DNA of 64,000 bases, taken from contig NZ_JAJQYA010000022.1 of the NCBI RefSeq assembly GCF_021729155.1, forward strand, positions 22,821-86,820, read 5' to 3'. This DNA comes from Membranihabitans marinus. Lineage in GTDB: Bacteria; Bacteroidota; Bacteroidia; Chitinophagales; Saprospiraceae. Shown here piece after piece: positions 9,127 to 18,598 of the stretch. A program made the position numbers and the translations under genes. Position 1 is the stretch's first letter. Every line of letters starts with the position of its first letter. The notes beneath the pieces were generated by a model that saw only the letters and a list, made by a program, of their open reading frames with translations, searched no databases and was not told where the DNA came from.

Positions 9127-10794
9127 ATGAAATATTTATATAATATATTAATAGTAGTATTTTCTATCTCAATCTTTTCTTGTGAGGATTTTGAAGAAGT
9201 AAATACAAGTCCGAATGACCCTGAGGTTGTATCTTCTAATTTTGTGTTGACCTATGTGTTGACAGAAACAGCAAAATTATATACTGGCGAAAGTGGAATT
9301 AGTTCAAATATTGCTGGAGCAATGCAGTACACTCAGAAAGGGACTCAGTTTAACAACAGTGGTCCTAATTACTATGCGTGGAGTAATGAATCTTGGTCTG
9401 GATATTACAATGTGTTGAGAAACAATCAGATAATATACAATTCTGCCGTTGAGCAAGACCATGCATTTTTCGAAGCGGTGTCTTTGGTAATGAGAGCTTA
9501 TATATTTGGATTCGTAGCAGATTTATATGGCGATGTTCCTTTTTCTGAGGCTTTGCAGGCATCTGAAGACATATTCTTTCCTAAGTATGATGATCAGAAA
9601 GATGTATATGTAGGTGTATTGTCGGATTTGAAAAAGGCCAATGAATTGTTGTCATCGGTTAATACCAGCAATTCACCAATTGATGCTTCTGCAGATATTT
9701 ATTACGGAGGAAATCCCGATAAATGGAGACGTTTTGCCAATTCTTTGCGATTGAGATATGTGCTTAGATTGGATAATAAAAAGAGCGAAATTTCTGAATT
9801 GAATCTCGAGTCAGAGTTTCAGGATGCAGCACAATTTGTATTCCAAAGCAATGATGATAATGCCATTATGGAATACATAGGTACTACTGAGGACAATGCA
9901 GCCCCTGGCGGATTGTTGCGTTCTTCTAATCCCAATTTTGCCCTTAAACCTGCAGCAACACTGATCAATCAGTTGGTTTCTACTTCGGATCCGCGCTTGG
10001 AAAGATGGGTAAATCCAGTTTTGAGAAAATGGGATACTTCTGTTTCAGAAGTTACTACGACAACGGTTACCAATATTTTTGGAGATGAGTACACTGTGGA
10101 GTTGGTTCCTACCAATGATGAAACTTTAGATACGGATCTATATGTAGGTTTACCTATTGGATTGCCTTCTTTGGATGCCATCAATTATAATATTGGTGAT
10201 GATGATGAATTTTTTAATCCAGAGCGAAATCCTCATATTTCTTACCTTCACGATCGATTTAGAATGAATTATGAAGAGTTGGTCAATATCAAATTGATGA
10301 CTTATAGTGAGGTTCAATTTATCCTAGCAGAAGCAGCCTTGATAGGTAGTTACGGTGTGTCAGGTAGTCCAGAGACTTATTATCGAAATGGTATTTTAGC
10401 CTCTATGAACGATTGGAATGTGATTCAAGGAGCTTCTTCTTTTGATTTTGATGCTTTTTATAATCAACCCAGTGTAGATTACTCAAGTGCTAGCAATCCA
10501 TTGGAGAGAATTCTTACTCAGAAATGGTTGTCTTCTTTTGAATCTGCAGAAGCATGGTTTGATTGGAGAAGAACTGGTTATCCAAATTTACAACCCGGTG
10601 AAGTAACTGAATTTGGAGATGCATTACCGATACGATTTGTGTATCCTTCACCTAATTTAGATCCTAGTTATTTGGTGAATTATGAAGCGGCCATCAATAA
10701 ATTGGAGGTGACCAATTTTGTTCCTGTAGGTCAGAGCAAAGACCATGCATACTCTCGTATGTGGTTGTTGCAAGGCACAGGAAAACCTTGGTAG
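9127..10794 (+). CDS. SusD/RagB-family surface lipoprotein (SusD1)
   Basis: 555 residues. The lipoprotein signal ends at Cys19 (SIFSC), followed by acidic residues (EDFEEVN) as in surface-exposed Bacteroidota lipoproteins. The body matches the SusD-like helical fold, with DLYGDVPFSEALQ near residue 137, DKWRRFANSLRLRYVLR near residue 200, and KLMTYSEVQFILAEAAL near residue 393. It caps SusC1 and captures ligand at the cell surface. It is directly coupled to SusC1 and followed by a strong terminator. Confidence 0.93.
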   Translation: MKYLYNILIVVFSISIFSCEDFEEVNTSPNDPEVVSSNFVLTYVLTETAKLYTGESGISSNIAGAMQYTQKGTQFNNSGPNYYAWSNESWSGYYNVLRNNQIIYNSAVEQDHAFFEAVSLVMRAYIFGFVADLYGDVPFSEALQASEDIFFPKYDDQKDVYVGVLSDLKKANELLSSVNTSNSPIDASADIYYGGNPDKWRRFANSLRLRYVLRLDNKKSEISELNLESEFQDAAQFVFQSNDDNAIMEYIGTTEDNAAPGGLLRSSNPNFALKPAATLINQLVSTSDPRLERWVNPVLRKWDTSVSEVTTTTVTNIFGDEYTVELVPTNDETLDTDLYVGLPIGLPSLDAINYNIGDDDEFFNPERNPHISYLHDRFRMNYEELVNIKLMTYSEVQFILAEAALIGSYGVSGSPETYYRNGILASMNDWNVIQGASSFDFDAFYNQPSVDYSSASNPLERILTQKWLSSFESAEAWFDWRRTGYPNLQPGEVTEFGDALPIRFVYPSPNLDPSYLVNYEAAINKLEVTNFVPVGQSKDHAYSRMWLLQGTGKPW

Positions 10795-10826
10795 TCAAGA
10801 TATATCTTTAAAAGTGTTCATTAAAT

Positions 10827-10858
10827 AGAAGCCAGTTAAGTCTGGCTTCTATTTTTTT
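10827..10858 (+). terminator. Rho-independent terminator after SusD1
   Basis: AGAAGCCAG / CTGGCTTCT is a perfect 9-bp stem with a 6-nt loop, followed by ATTTTTTT. It closes the sigma1-FecR1-SusC1-SusD1 unit. Confidence 0.92.
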
Positions 10859-10923
10859 ATGGAAGATATATTAGGAACTTCCATTGAATTCTGATAGATT
10901 TCCTTTTTTCTATTCTTTAAAAG

Positions 10924-10939
10924 TGTAATTCGTATTATA
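10924..10939 (+). repeat. copy 2 of the dispersed TGTAATTCGTATTATA motif
   Basis: This is the same intergenic motif as at 2674, here between the SusD1 terminator and the GDPD-like gene. Confidence 0.5.
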
Positions 10940-11057
10940 CATTGTATGTAAGCTGGTAGGTGTAGTTAGATGGACAACAAAAGGAGAAGGGTAATAAAAG
11001 GTTGTCATTGTGATAATGTATTATTAATATGGTTTCGCTATTTTTAGTAAAAAAACA

Positions 11058-11843
11058 ATGATCCGCGCTATCTTTTTTCTTCTATTACTTCATTCCAATT
11101 CATTAATTAAAGGACAGAATCCCGTCCCTCATCCTTTCCTTCAGTCGATACTGGCTCATAACGATTATCAAAAGTCTCAGCCTTTTTTAAATGCCTATGC
11201 CCATGGAGTGGGGGTAATAGAAGTGGATTTGTTTTACCATGATGGGGAAGTATTGGTAGCTCATGATGCTGCAGAAACTGTGCACAATGCCTCCTTTAAG
11301 AAGCTGTATCTAAAGCCACTGAAAAAGATAATGCGTGCTCGAAGTGGGCCATATCCCAATACATCTAATAGACTTGCCCTGATGTTTGATATCAAAAATC
11401 ATCGCGAGGAAATAATGGGATTCATCATTTCATTGTACAATGATAATCCCCATATTTTTGGACCAATAGAAGGACAAGAAAATCTTATCCCTATTATTAT
11501 CAGTGGTTTGAGACCAAATATATCTACCTGGGGGGATTTGCCACCAGGTATTATGATTGACGGCAGATTGTCTGATGACATTCCCCCTGTCTTGCGTCAC
11601 AAAGTGTATATGGTGAGTTCTTCCTATAGCGCTGTCGGAAATTGGGATGGAAAGGGTGAATGTCCTGATGAAGAAAAAGCAAAATTAGCTGCGACTATAC
11701 AAAAAGTTCACGATGAAAATTTGAAAATCCGATTTTGGGGCGCCAAGGATGTGCCCGAAATGTGGGATCTTCTTATGAATTATGAGGTCGATATCTTAGG
11801 TGTCGATCATTTAGATGATTTTAAACAATGGCTTGAAAAATAG
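11058..11843 (+). CDS. exported PI-PLC/GDPD-like phosphodiesterase family protein
   Basis: 261 residues with an N-terminal signal peptide (MIRAIFFLLLLHSNSLIKGQ). The body shows the TIM-barrel phosphodiesterase pattern: SILAHNDYQ near residue 31, GVIEVDLFYHDGEVLVAHD near residues 52-70, LALMFDIK near residue 108, and the closing strand EVDILGVDHLDD. The His of AHNDY and the EVDL acid match the catalytic His/metal-binding acids of the GDPD/PI-PLC and AIM6-like families. It probably cleaves phosphodiesters in the periplasm; the substrate is unknown. It stands alone between SusD1 and the HTCS. Confidence 0.75.
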   Translation: MIRAIFFLLLLHSNSLIKGQNPVPHPFLQSILAHNDYQKSQPFLNAYAHGVGVIEVDLFYHDGEVLVAHDAAETVHNASFKKLYLKPLKKIMRARSGPYPNTSNRLALMFDIKNHREEIMGFIISLYNDNPHIFGPIEGQENLIPIIISGLRPNISTWGDLPPGIMIDGRLSDDIPPVLRHKVYMVSSSYSAVGNWDGKGECPDEEKAKLAATIQKVHDENLKIRFWGAKDVPEMWDLLMNYEVDILGVDHLDDFKQWLEK

Positions 11844-12007
11844 TACATATAAAAATCTGAGTAGGGGGACTTGTTGTTTTTGTTTTTCTATAATAAAATA
11901 TAATAATATCGTATTTTTGGATTTTTGTTGACTGACTTATGTATTATTGTATTTAGTTGTTTTACTTGTTCGGAGTAGAATGGCCTCATATTATACTATA
12001 GATAATC

Positions 12008-15000
12008 ATGGTTTTTAAGTCGGTGTTCCGCATATTGTTTTGTATTTTCTTGCTTTCAACATGTTTGATTAGTCTCCCTTCGCAAAAACTTTATGGTCAA
12101 AGGTTACCAGAGCCTTCTTCTTTCAAATATATAACTATAGAGGATGGTCTTCCTCAGAATGTAGTCAATGAAATATTACAAGACCGACAAGGATTTATGT
12201 GGTTTGGGACCAAAGACGGTTTGGCAAGGTTCGATGGATATGAATACAAGGTGTATAGTTTTGATGCCAGCGATTCAATGTCCCTTTCAAATAATTTCAT
12301 AACCGTATTATTCGAAGACGAAAATGGGAATATATGGGTGGGAACTATTGATGGTCATGTCAATTTGTTTATTCCGCAAACTGAGCAATTTTTCGATGTT
12401 CCTTTTATAGCCGATGATTTGGAAGTTAAGAAAATAACGACGATTCAGTCTTGTCCTAATGGCGAAATTTGGGTGGGGACAGATGGCAATGGTCTATGGC
12501 ATGGTGAATTAGACGGTCAGGCATTGAATCTGTTCACTGATTACGATGCCCAAACAGGGTTTTCACTTCAAGTTAGCCATTTAGCTGTCGATGAAGAACA
12601 ATTGTGGATTGCAGGAGAAAATGGGGTGTTCGAGTTGACTAGGCAAGGCCATGAATATAGATTAGAAGCCTTAGATTTTGGGGATTTTGTGGATAATAAG
12701 GAATTTCCTAAATGTGGAATTTCTGCCAATTATATTTTTGTCGATTCAGCAGAACTGTGGATAGGTCATGGTTGTGGACTCATCCATTGGGACAAGGAAA
12801 AGAAGAAAGCGAGTTTTTATCCCAATAAGTATGCAGATTACCGATATGGTTGGGGAAATATTTTTGAGATTAAAAAGGTGGATGATGGTTATTTGTGGTT
12901 GGGTATCTTGGAAGATCTGGTGATTTTTGATATTGAGTCTAAATCCTACAATTACTATGATGGCAAAGCCACTTATTTACCTAAGGTAGGAATCAAATCT
13001 ATATATAAAGATAATTCTGGAGTGGTGTGGTTGGGTAGTAATGGTGGAGGTTTAAGTGTGTGGAGTAAAAATGCTCATCGTTTTGGTCTATATATAAAAC
13101 CCTATAGTGCAGAGGAACGAATCCCAAATTTTAGTGTGCGCACAATCTTCGAAGACGATAATGACAATGTATGGATTAGTTCTGGATTATTGTATCGATG
13201 GAATAGAAGAAGCAATACTTTGAAAAGTTATGAAACCAATTCCTACGACGCCGAGGACTTTGGCAATACAGGAGTTTGGTCCATTATTGAAGACTCAAAG
13301 GGCTATTTGTGGTTTGGGACATACGAAGGCCTGTATCGATATAATCCGGATACGGAAGTAGCAGAACATATTGAATTTACTCCTAGTCTATTCGAGCGAT
13401 ATAATGACAAACTAATATTTGAGATTTTTGAAGATTCCCATCAGCAAATTTGGTTTACCGTAGGAAAATATTTGTGTAAGTTAAAATCGCTTAGTGGAGA
13501 GGTCGAAGAATATCCCATTTTGGATTATAGATTGGCGAATATTTCCGGTTTTGAGTCCATTTATGAGGATGATGAAGGTGTTTTTTATATAAATACCAAT
13601 ATGGGCCTCATTAAATTTAATCCACAAACAGGCGATAGCAAATCCTATACAAATGATATCCATGATGTAAATAGCCTAAACTTTAACGATGTAAAGTGTC
13701 TACTTCCCGACCCACAACAACCCGATGAAATATTATGGCTGGGTACTGGAGGAGGAGGTCTCAATAAATTTTATATAAAGGAAGAACGATTTGAAGCCTA
13801 TACGGAAGCTGACGGTTTGCCCAATAATGTGGTCTATGGTATTTTGGCCGATGAGAACAACAACTTGTGGATGAGTACCAATTTGGGACTGTCAAAATTC
13901 AATATCGAGGAAGAGACATTTACAAATTATACCAGTGATGACGGTCTGCAAAGTAATGAATTTAATTCTGGAGCCTATTTTAAAAGTAAAAGGGGGGAGA
14001 TGTTTTTTGGAGGAATTAAAGGACTAAACTATTTTTATCCCCACGATCTTGTTGCCAATCCTGTAGGACCAAAAGTGGCACTTACTGATTTCAAAATAGC
14101 TAATCACTCAGTTGAAATAGGGGATTCTACTGGGATTTTGCCCCAAGCATTGGCTTATACCTCTGAGATTGTACTGCCTTATAAAATGGCCAATATTTTT
14201 AGTTTTACCTTTGCCGGATTGGAATATTCAGCGGTTGAAAAGAATACCTACGCTTACCAGCTCATGGGTTTTAATGACGATTGGGTGTATTCGGGTCATG
14301 AACGCTCTTCAACTTATACCAATATTTCTCCAGGAAAGTACACTTTTAGAGTAAAAGCGGCCAATAACGATGGAGTGTGGAATGAGGAGGGCAAAGAAAT
14401 ATCTATCACTATTTTACCGCCCTACTGGCAATCAGAAGTTGCTTACTTTCTCTACATCCTTTTAGCTTTGTTGATAATTTATGGTATTTGGAGCTACTTT
14501 TACAAAAGGAATTTGATGAGGAACCAGATTTTGTATCAGCAATTAGAGCGAGATAAGTTGCTGGCTTTGGATGAAATAAAGACTCAATTTTTTGCAAATA
14601 TTTCTCATGATTTAAGAACACCGCTCACCTTGATCAAAGGTCCAGTTGAAACCCTGTTGACTGAGAATACTTCTGCAGAGCAAACTAGATTGTTGCAAGT
14701 GGTGCAAGAGAATACCAATCGCTTAAAAAGTTTAATCGATCAAATCCTAGACATTTCTAAATTGGATGCTGTAGGTATCGCATTGGAAAAATCGGAAATG
14801 GACATCATTTCTTTTGCGAAAGGAGTGTTTTCGTCTTATGCATTCTATGCAGAAACAAAGGAAATAGAAATGGTAGTAGAGTCGAATTGGGACAGTCTCA
14901 ACCTTGAATTTGATTCAGGACAACTCGAAAAGGTTTTTCATAATTTAATTTCTAATGCCTTTAAGCATACCCAAAAAGGGGGACAAATAAAGTTAATCAT

Positions 15001-16141
15001 AGGCAAAGGGAGTGAAAATAAATACAGTAAATGGCAGCAAAAATCTTATGTCGAGATATCTATTAAAAATACCGGATCTCAATTGCCTGATGACGTATTA
15101 CCCAAGTTGTTCAATAAGTACTACACTTATCAAACAGAGAATAGTGGCGCGGGCTTGGGCTTGACTATTGTTAAAGAAATGGTTGAACTACACGGTGGTT
15201 TCGTACGCGTTGGGAATACGAAAAAAGGTATTCGATTTTCATTTTTATTACCCGTAAAAGCCGAAATATTAAGTCGCAGTCTTAAGACGGTATCGCGTCA
15301 AATAATATCACATATACCCACTATTGTGACTAAGTCTAGTCAGGTAGATGCCATAGCAGAATTTGTATCGCCCAATGAAAACCCTCTGATTTTAATCGTA
15401 GAAGATACATATGATTTACGCAAATTTTTGGCTCAAGTATTGCAGAAAAAATATCGGGTCATTGAAGCTGGAGATGGCGAAGAAGCTTTGGAAATCGCTA
15501 TCGAACAGATTCCAGACCTAATTGTGTCTGATTGGATGATGCCAAAGATGGATGGATTGCAATTTTGTGCTTCCATTAGAGAAAATTTACTTACTTGCCA
15601 TATCCCTGTAATTATACTTACGGCAAGGGCTATGCAGCATGAAGTTATTGATGGCTATGACAAAGGAGTAGACCAATATTTGACCAAGCCATTCTCCTCC
15701 GAGGAATTGTTGGTTCGGATTAAAAATTTACTCGATCAGCGAAAATTATTGAAAAATTTATTTCAAAGTCAGAATGATGAATTCCTTCCCGACAGAGAAA
15801 TTAGCCAAAAAGAAAAAGAGTTTCAAACGCAAATATTGGAATTGTTGGAAGAGAATCTATCTAATCCTGATTTTTCAGCCAATGAATTTTGTAAGGTGTT
15901 TTTTATGAGTGAGCGTCAAATGCGGAGAAAAATTAATGCTGAATTTAACATGACGCCAAATCAGCTGATTCGTAATTTTAGATTACATAAGGCAAGGGAA
16001 TTATTGAGAAATACCAATAGTTCGATTACTGAAATTTGTTTTGCTGTAGGGTTTAATGAGCTCACTTATTTCTCAAAAAGGTATAAAGAATTTTACGGCC
16101 ATTCTCCTTCTGAGGTGAGGGCTGGAAATGTAAGTCCTTGA
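12008..16141 (+). CDS. hybrid two-component system regulator (HTCS) with AraC output domain
   Basis: 1377 residues. A signal/membrane anchor is followed by two periplasmic propellers made of Reg_prop repeats (GFMWFGTKDGLARFDG, GNIWVGTIDG and many more). A Y_Y_Y domain occupies about 745-808 and a membrane helix 812-832. The histidine kinase has His867 in ISHDLRTP, the N box NLISNAFKH near 978 and GAGLGLTIVKE near 1050. The receiver domain has Asp1175 in LIVSDWMMPKMDG, and an AraC helix-turn-helix covers about 1275-1370. Sensing, phosphotransfer and DNA binding are thus in one protein, as in HTCS regulators of polysaccharide-type loci. Likely targets are the neighbouring SusCD operons, most plausibly SusC3/D3, which lacks sigma/FecR. 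All catalytic residues are present. Confidence 0.95.
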   Translation: MVFKSVFRILFCIFLLSTCLISLPSQKLYGQRLPEPSSFKYITIEDGLPQNVVNEILQDRQGFMWFGTKDGLARFDGYEYKVYSFDASDSMSLSNNFITVLFEDENGNIWVGTIDGHVNLFIPQTEQFFDVPFIADDLEVKKITTIQSCPNGEIWVGTDGNGLWHGELDGQALNLFTDYDAQTGFSLQVSHLAVDEEQLWIAGENGVFELTRQGHEYRLEALDFGDFVDNKEFPKCGISANYIFVDSAELWIGHGCGLIHWDKEKKKASFYPNKYADYRYGWGNIFEIKKVDDGYLWLGILEDLVIFDIESKSYNYYDGKATYLPKVGIKSIYKDNSGVVWLGSNGGGLSVWSKNAHRFGLYIKPYSAEERIPNFSVRTIFEDDNDNVWISSGLLYRWNRRSNTLKSYETNSYDAEDFGNTGVWSIIEDSKGYLWFGTYEGLYRYNPDTEVAEHIEFTPSLFERYNDKLIFEIFEDSHQQIWFTVGKYLCKLKSLSGEVEEYPILDYRLANISGFESIYEDDEGVFYINTNMGLIKFNPQTGDSKSYTNDIHDVNSLNFNDVKCLLPDPQQPDEILWLGTGGGGLNKFYIKEERFEAYTEADGLPNNVVYGILADENNNLWMSTNLGLSKFNIEEETFTNYTSDDGLQSNEFNSGAYFKSKRGEMFFGGIKGLNYFYPHDLVANPVGPKVALTDFKIANHSVEIGDSTGILPQALAYTSEIVLPYKMANIFSFTFAGLEYSAVEKNTYAYQLMGFNDDWVYSGHERSSTYTNISPGKYTFRVKAANNDGVWNEEGKEISITILPPYWQSEVAYFLYILLALLIIYGIWSYFYKRNLMRNQILYQQLERDKLLALDEIKTQFFANISHDLRTPLTLIKGPVETLLTENTSAEQTRLLQVVQENTNRLKSLIDQILDISKLDAVGIALEKSEMDIISFAKGVFSSYAFYAETKEIEMVVESNWDSLNLEFDSGQLEKVFHNLISNAFKHTQKGGQIKLIIGKGSENKYSKWQQKSYVEISIKNTGSQLPDDVLPKLFNKYYTYQTENSGAGLGLTIVKEMVELHGGFVRVGNTKKGIRFSFLLPVKAEILSRSLKTVSRQIISHIPTIVTKSSQVDAIAEFVSPNENPLILIVEDTYDLRKFLAQVLQKKYRVIEAGDGEEALEIAIEQIPDLIVSDWMMPKMDGLQFCASIRENLLTCHIPVIILTARAMQHEVIDGYDKGVDQYLTKPFSSEELLVRIKNLLDQRKLLKNLFQSQNDEFLPDREISQKEKEFQTQILELLEENLSNPDFSANEFCKVFFMSERQMRRKINAEFNMTPNQLIRNFRLHKARELLRNTNSSITEICFAVGFNELTYFSKRYKEFYGHSPSEVRAGNVSP

Positions 16142-16310
16142 TAGTGAATGTTGAATTGTGTGAGTGTCCGTTTTGTTACAACGGTTGTCCGAAAAGTATA
16201 AGCTGTGTAATGCCTTATTGGTTAGCTTAGAGTCGATGTTGTAACTATAGTAATCGTAGTCGAGGTGCAATGATTTCTATGGTGCAGAATCTACCCTAAA
16301 ACTAACAGCT

Positions 16311-16655
16311 ATGAATTACCTAATGACTTACTTAGTCTATTTGTGGATTCCTTTTTCTACAATAAATCCAGTAAATGAAGCTTTGCCTTCATGGAGTTCA
16401 AATGAACGATTGAGCCATGATATCGAATGGATGTTAAACGCACCAGAACTCAAATTCAAATTTTCTCAAAAAGTTAGAATATCCTTGTTTGTGACAGCAG
16501 ATCGCCAGATGGTTGTCCTAAAAACCGATGCCAGAAAGAAGAAAATTGATGGCTTTATTAAATCTCGGTTGAATTACAAAAAAATTAAGATTGCCGATAT
16601 CGAATCCGACAAGATATATACCATTAAAGTCGATTTTGAACTAAATGGAGAATAG
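16311..16655 (+). CDS. small exported protein of unknown function
   Basis: 114 residues starting with a hydrophobic segment (MNYLMTYLVYLWIPFSTI) that could be a signal peptide. The rest alternates short beta-like stretches (KVRISLFVTADRQMVVLKTD, YTIKVDFEL) and carries many lysines. The strand pattern recalls the small C-terminal TonB/TonB_C fold, but no diagnostic motif is present, so I make no family claim. It follows the HTCS by 170 bases and is closed by a terminator at 16850. Codon use looks like its neighbours, so I regard it as a real gene. Confidence 0.6.
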   Translation: MNYLMTYLVYLWIPFSTINPVNEALPSWSSNERLSHDIEWMLNAPELKFKFSQKVRISLFVTADRQMVVLKTDARKKKIDGFIKSRLNYKKIKIADIESDKIYTIKVDFELNGE

Positions 16656-16849
16656 TGTGATTAAGCTCCTGGTGTATGGATGCCATATACAACAAATCTT
16701 AGTCCATGGAAATGAGAGATGGTGTAGAATAAGTTATTTCAAAAAACTAAATGGAGGATTATTTAAAGAAATAAACGAATACTTAAGTTGAAATCTTGAA
16801 CTGAGTTTCGAAAGAGAAAAGATTAAGTCAGTAACAATCTTTTTATGCC

Positions 16850-16890
16850 AAAAGTCATTCTGCTAAAGTGTGGAATGGCTTTTGTTTTTT
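16850..16890 (+). terminator. Rho-independent terminator after the small exported protein
   Basis: AAAAGTCATTC pairs with GAATGGCTTTT (one G-U) around a 12-nt loop, followed by GTTTTTT on the plus strand. It abuts the 3' end of the minus-strand sigma2 gene. Confidence 0.75.
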
Positions 16891-17410
16891 ATGCCCCTAA
16901 TAATATGGTCATCAATAAAAAGTAATCTGGATTGATTTTGTGTTTTAATTGTTTAAGTGCTTGCGCGAGATGGTTTTTAGCTGTGTAAGGTGAAATATTT
17001 AGCTGCTTACCGATTTCTTCAAGAGACAAACCCTCTATTTTGTTTAAGCGATAAACGGTCTGTTGTCTTTTAGGTAGGTCGCAAAGCACTTTTTCGAGGT
17101 GATTAATTAAATCATTTCTATACACTTCCTTTATGAGATTGTTTTCGTTCTTATTAGAATCTATCGTATTCCATACCTTTTCCCGGTAGGCTTGATTTCT
17201 AAATAATTTTTTGAAATGGTCCATCACCATGTTATGTGCAGTAGTTAAAATGTACTTTTCAACATCTAAAACTTCCTGGAATTTATCTCGATTAATCCAT
17301 AGCTTAATCATGACATCTTGTGTAAGGTCTTCCAGTTCGGGTTGAACTTTTATGTAATGGGATAGAAACCCATAGACGCGCTTTCGATATTCAAGTATAA
17401 AATGATCCAT
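16889..17410 (-). CDS. ECF RNA polymerase sigma factor (sigma2)
   Basis: 173 residues. Region 2 is at about residues 5-45 (RKRVYGFLSHYIKVQPELEDLTQDVMIKLWINR) and region 4 at about 113-158 (LPKRQQTVYRLNKIEGLSLEEIGKQLNISPYTAKNHL). A short hydrophobic tail (YFLLMTILLGA) follows region 4, as in the Bacteroides-expansion ECF group. It is divergent from FecR2-SusC2-SusD2, across about 200 bases that must carry both promoters. Sigma1, by contrast, is co-directional with its FecR. It is presumably the partner of FecR2. Confidence 0.92.
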   Translation of the reverse strand: MDHFILEYRKRVYGFLSHYIKVQPELEDLTQDVMIKLWINRDKFQEVLDVEKYILTTAHNMVMDHFKKLFRNQAYREKVWNTIDSNKNENNLIKEVYRNDLINHLEKVLCDLPKRQQTVYRLNKIEGLSLEEIGKQLNISPYTAKNHLAQALKQLKHKINPDYFLLMTILLGA

Positions 17411-17611
17411 TTGAAATTTTATAATTGATAAAATTAATGTGAATAAAGCTGATCTAAATGTAAAGTGGTAGTATAATATTCCTGTAATATAAGGATTTGG
17501 AAATAAATATAAAATAATTTAAGCTTTAACTAGTCTTTTTTATTCTGGAAACAGTCTAACTGTCCTGAAAAATGTCTGTGAATTTATTTTTTAACTATTA
17601 AATAAGATCAA

Positions 17612-18565
17612 TTGGAAGATAAATCAAACCAAATCCAGAAGTTGTTGTCCAAATACAAGGACAATAGTATTACTTCCAGCGAATTTGAGGAGTTGATAAC
17701 ATTGATGAAGAATGATGATTTGACGTTAAAATCGGAGATGTCTGCTCATTGGCAGTCAAATTACAGTGCTGTTGATGTTAGTCAGTCAAAGTCTAAGGGG
17801 AAGCAATTGATTTATTTGAGATTGGCTGCCTCCGTTTTGATAATTATCGCGCTGTGGTTTTTATTGACCATAGACAAAAGCCAAGATCAGACAATGGTTT
17901 ATAGTACAGGGAATGGAGAGGTCTTAAATATTGAATTAAATGATGGATCTGTGGTTATGTTGAATGCTAATTCAGAATTGACAGTGGCAAGTGATTTTGA
18001 TCACAGTATGGTAAGACAAGTGAATTTGGAAGGGGAGGCCTATTTTAAAGTGGCTAAATCAGAGGATGATAATCATAAAAAACGAGGATTTCAAGTCAAG
18101 ACAGCAGATATAGTTATTGATGTATTAGGTACTATTTTTAATGTGAATGCTAGAAAGGGGGAGCAAAGGCAAGAGGTTTTTTTGGAAGAGGGAAGTATCC
18201 ATTATCAGATAGCAGAAGGTGAGAAAAAACCGCTGATGCCCGGTGAAAAAATTGTATACGATGATAAGACTTCGGAATTGGTCATTCAAAAAAATATCGA
18301 TGTAGATGGCGTAGCTTCTTGGACCAAAGGCATATTGAGCTACCACGATGAAACACTAGGTGATGTTTTGAGAAACCTTGAATTACTGTTTGGAATTAGC
18401 TTGAAATGCAGTGATGATATAGAAGCAGAAAGAAGAATTAATCTAGGGGTGCCCTATATGGATTGGGAAAATACCAAGAAGGCATTGGAAATGGCCTTGG
18501 GCATTGTCATAGAGAAAGAAGGTCATGGATATTTGATATTAAATAATGATCAGATCTCAGATTGA
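17612..18565 (+). CDS. FecR-family anti-sigma factor (FecR2)
   Basis: 317 residues if the TTG at 17612 is the start; the first in-frame ATG is only at residue 32, inside conserved N-terminal sequence, so TTG is the best start. An N-terminal cytoplasmic helical domain (1-60) precedes the membrane helix 66-86 (LIYLRLAASVLIIIALWFLL). The periplasmic FecR domain has LNDGSVVMLNANSELTV, LEGEAYFKV and VIDVLGTIFNV, with a DUF4974-like C-terminus. It is the first gene of the FecR2-SusC2-SusD2 operon, 33 bases before SusC2. The weak start codon could keep FecR levels low. Confidence 0.88.
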   Translation: MEDKSNQIQKLLSKYKDNSITSSEFEELITLMKNDDLTLKSEMSAHWQSNYSAVDVSQSKSKGKQLIYLRLAASVLIIIALWFLLTIDKSQDQTMVYSTGNGEVLNIELNDGSVVMLNANSELTVASDFDHSMVRQVNLEGEAYFKVAKSEDDNHKKRGFQVKTADIVIDVLGTIFNVNARKGEQRQEVFLEEGSIHYQIAEGEKKPLMPGEKIVYDDKTSELVIQKNIDVDGVASWTKGILSYHDETLGDVLRNLELLFGISLKCSDDIEAERRINLGVPYMDWENTKKALEMALGIVIEKEGHGYLILNNDQISD

Positions 18566-18598
18566 AATTAAATTATTGGAGACAAAAACAACAGAATT

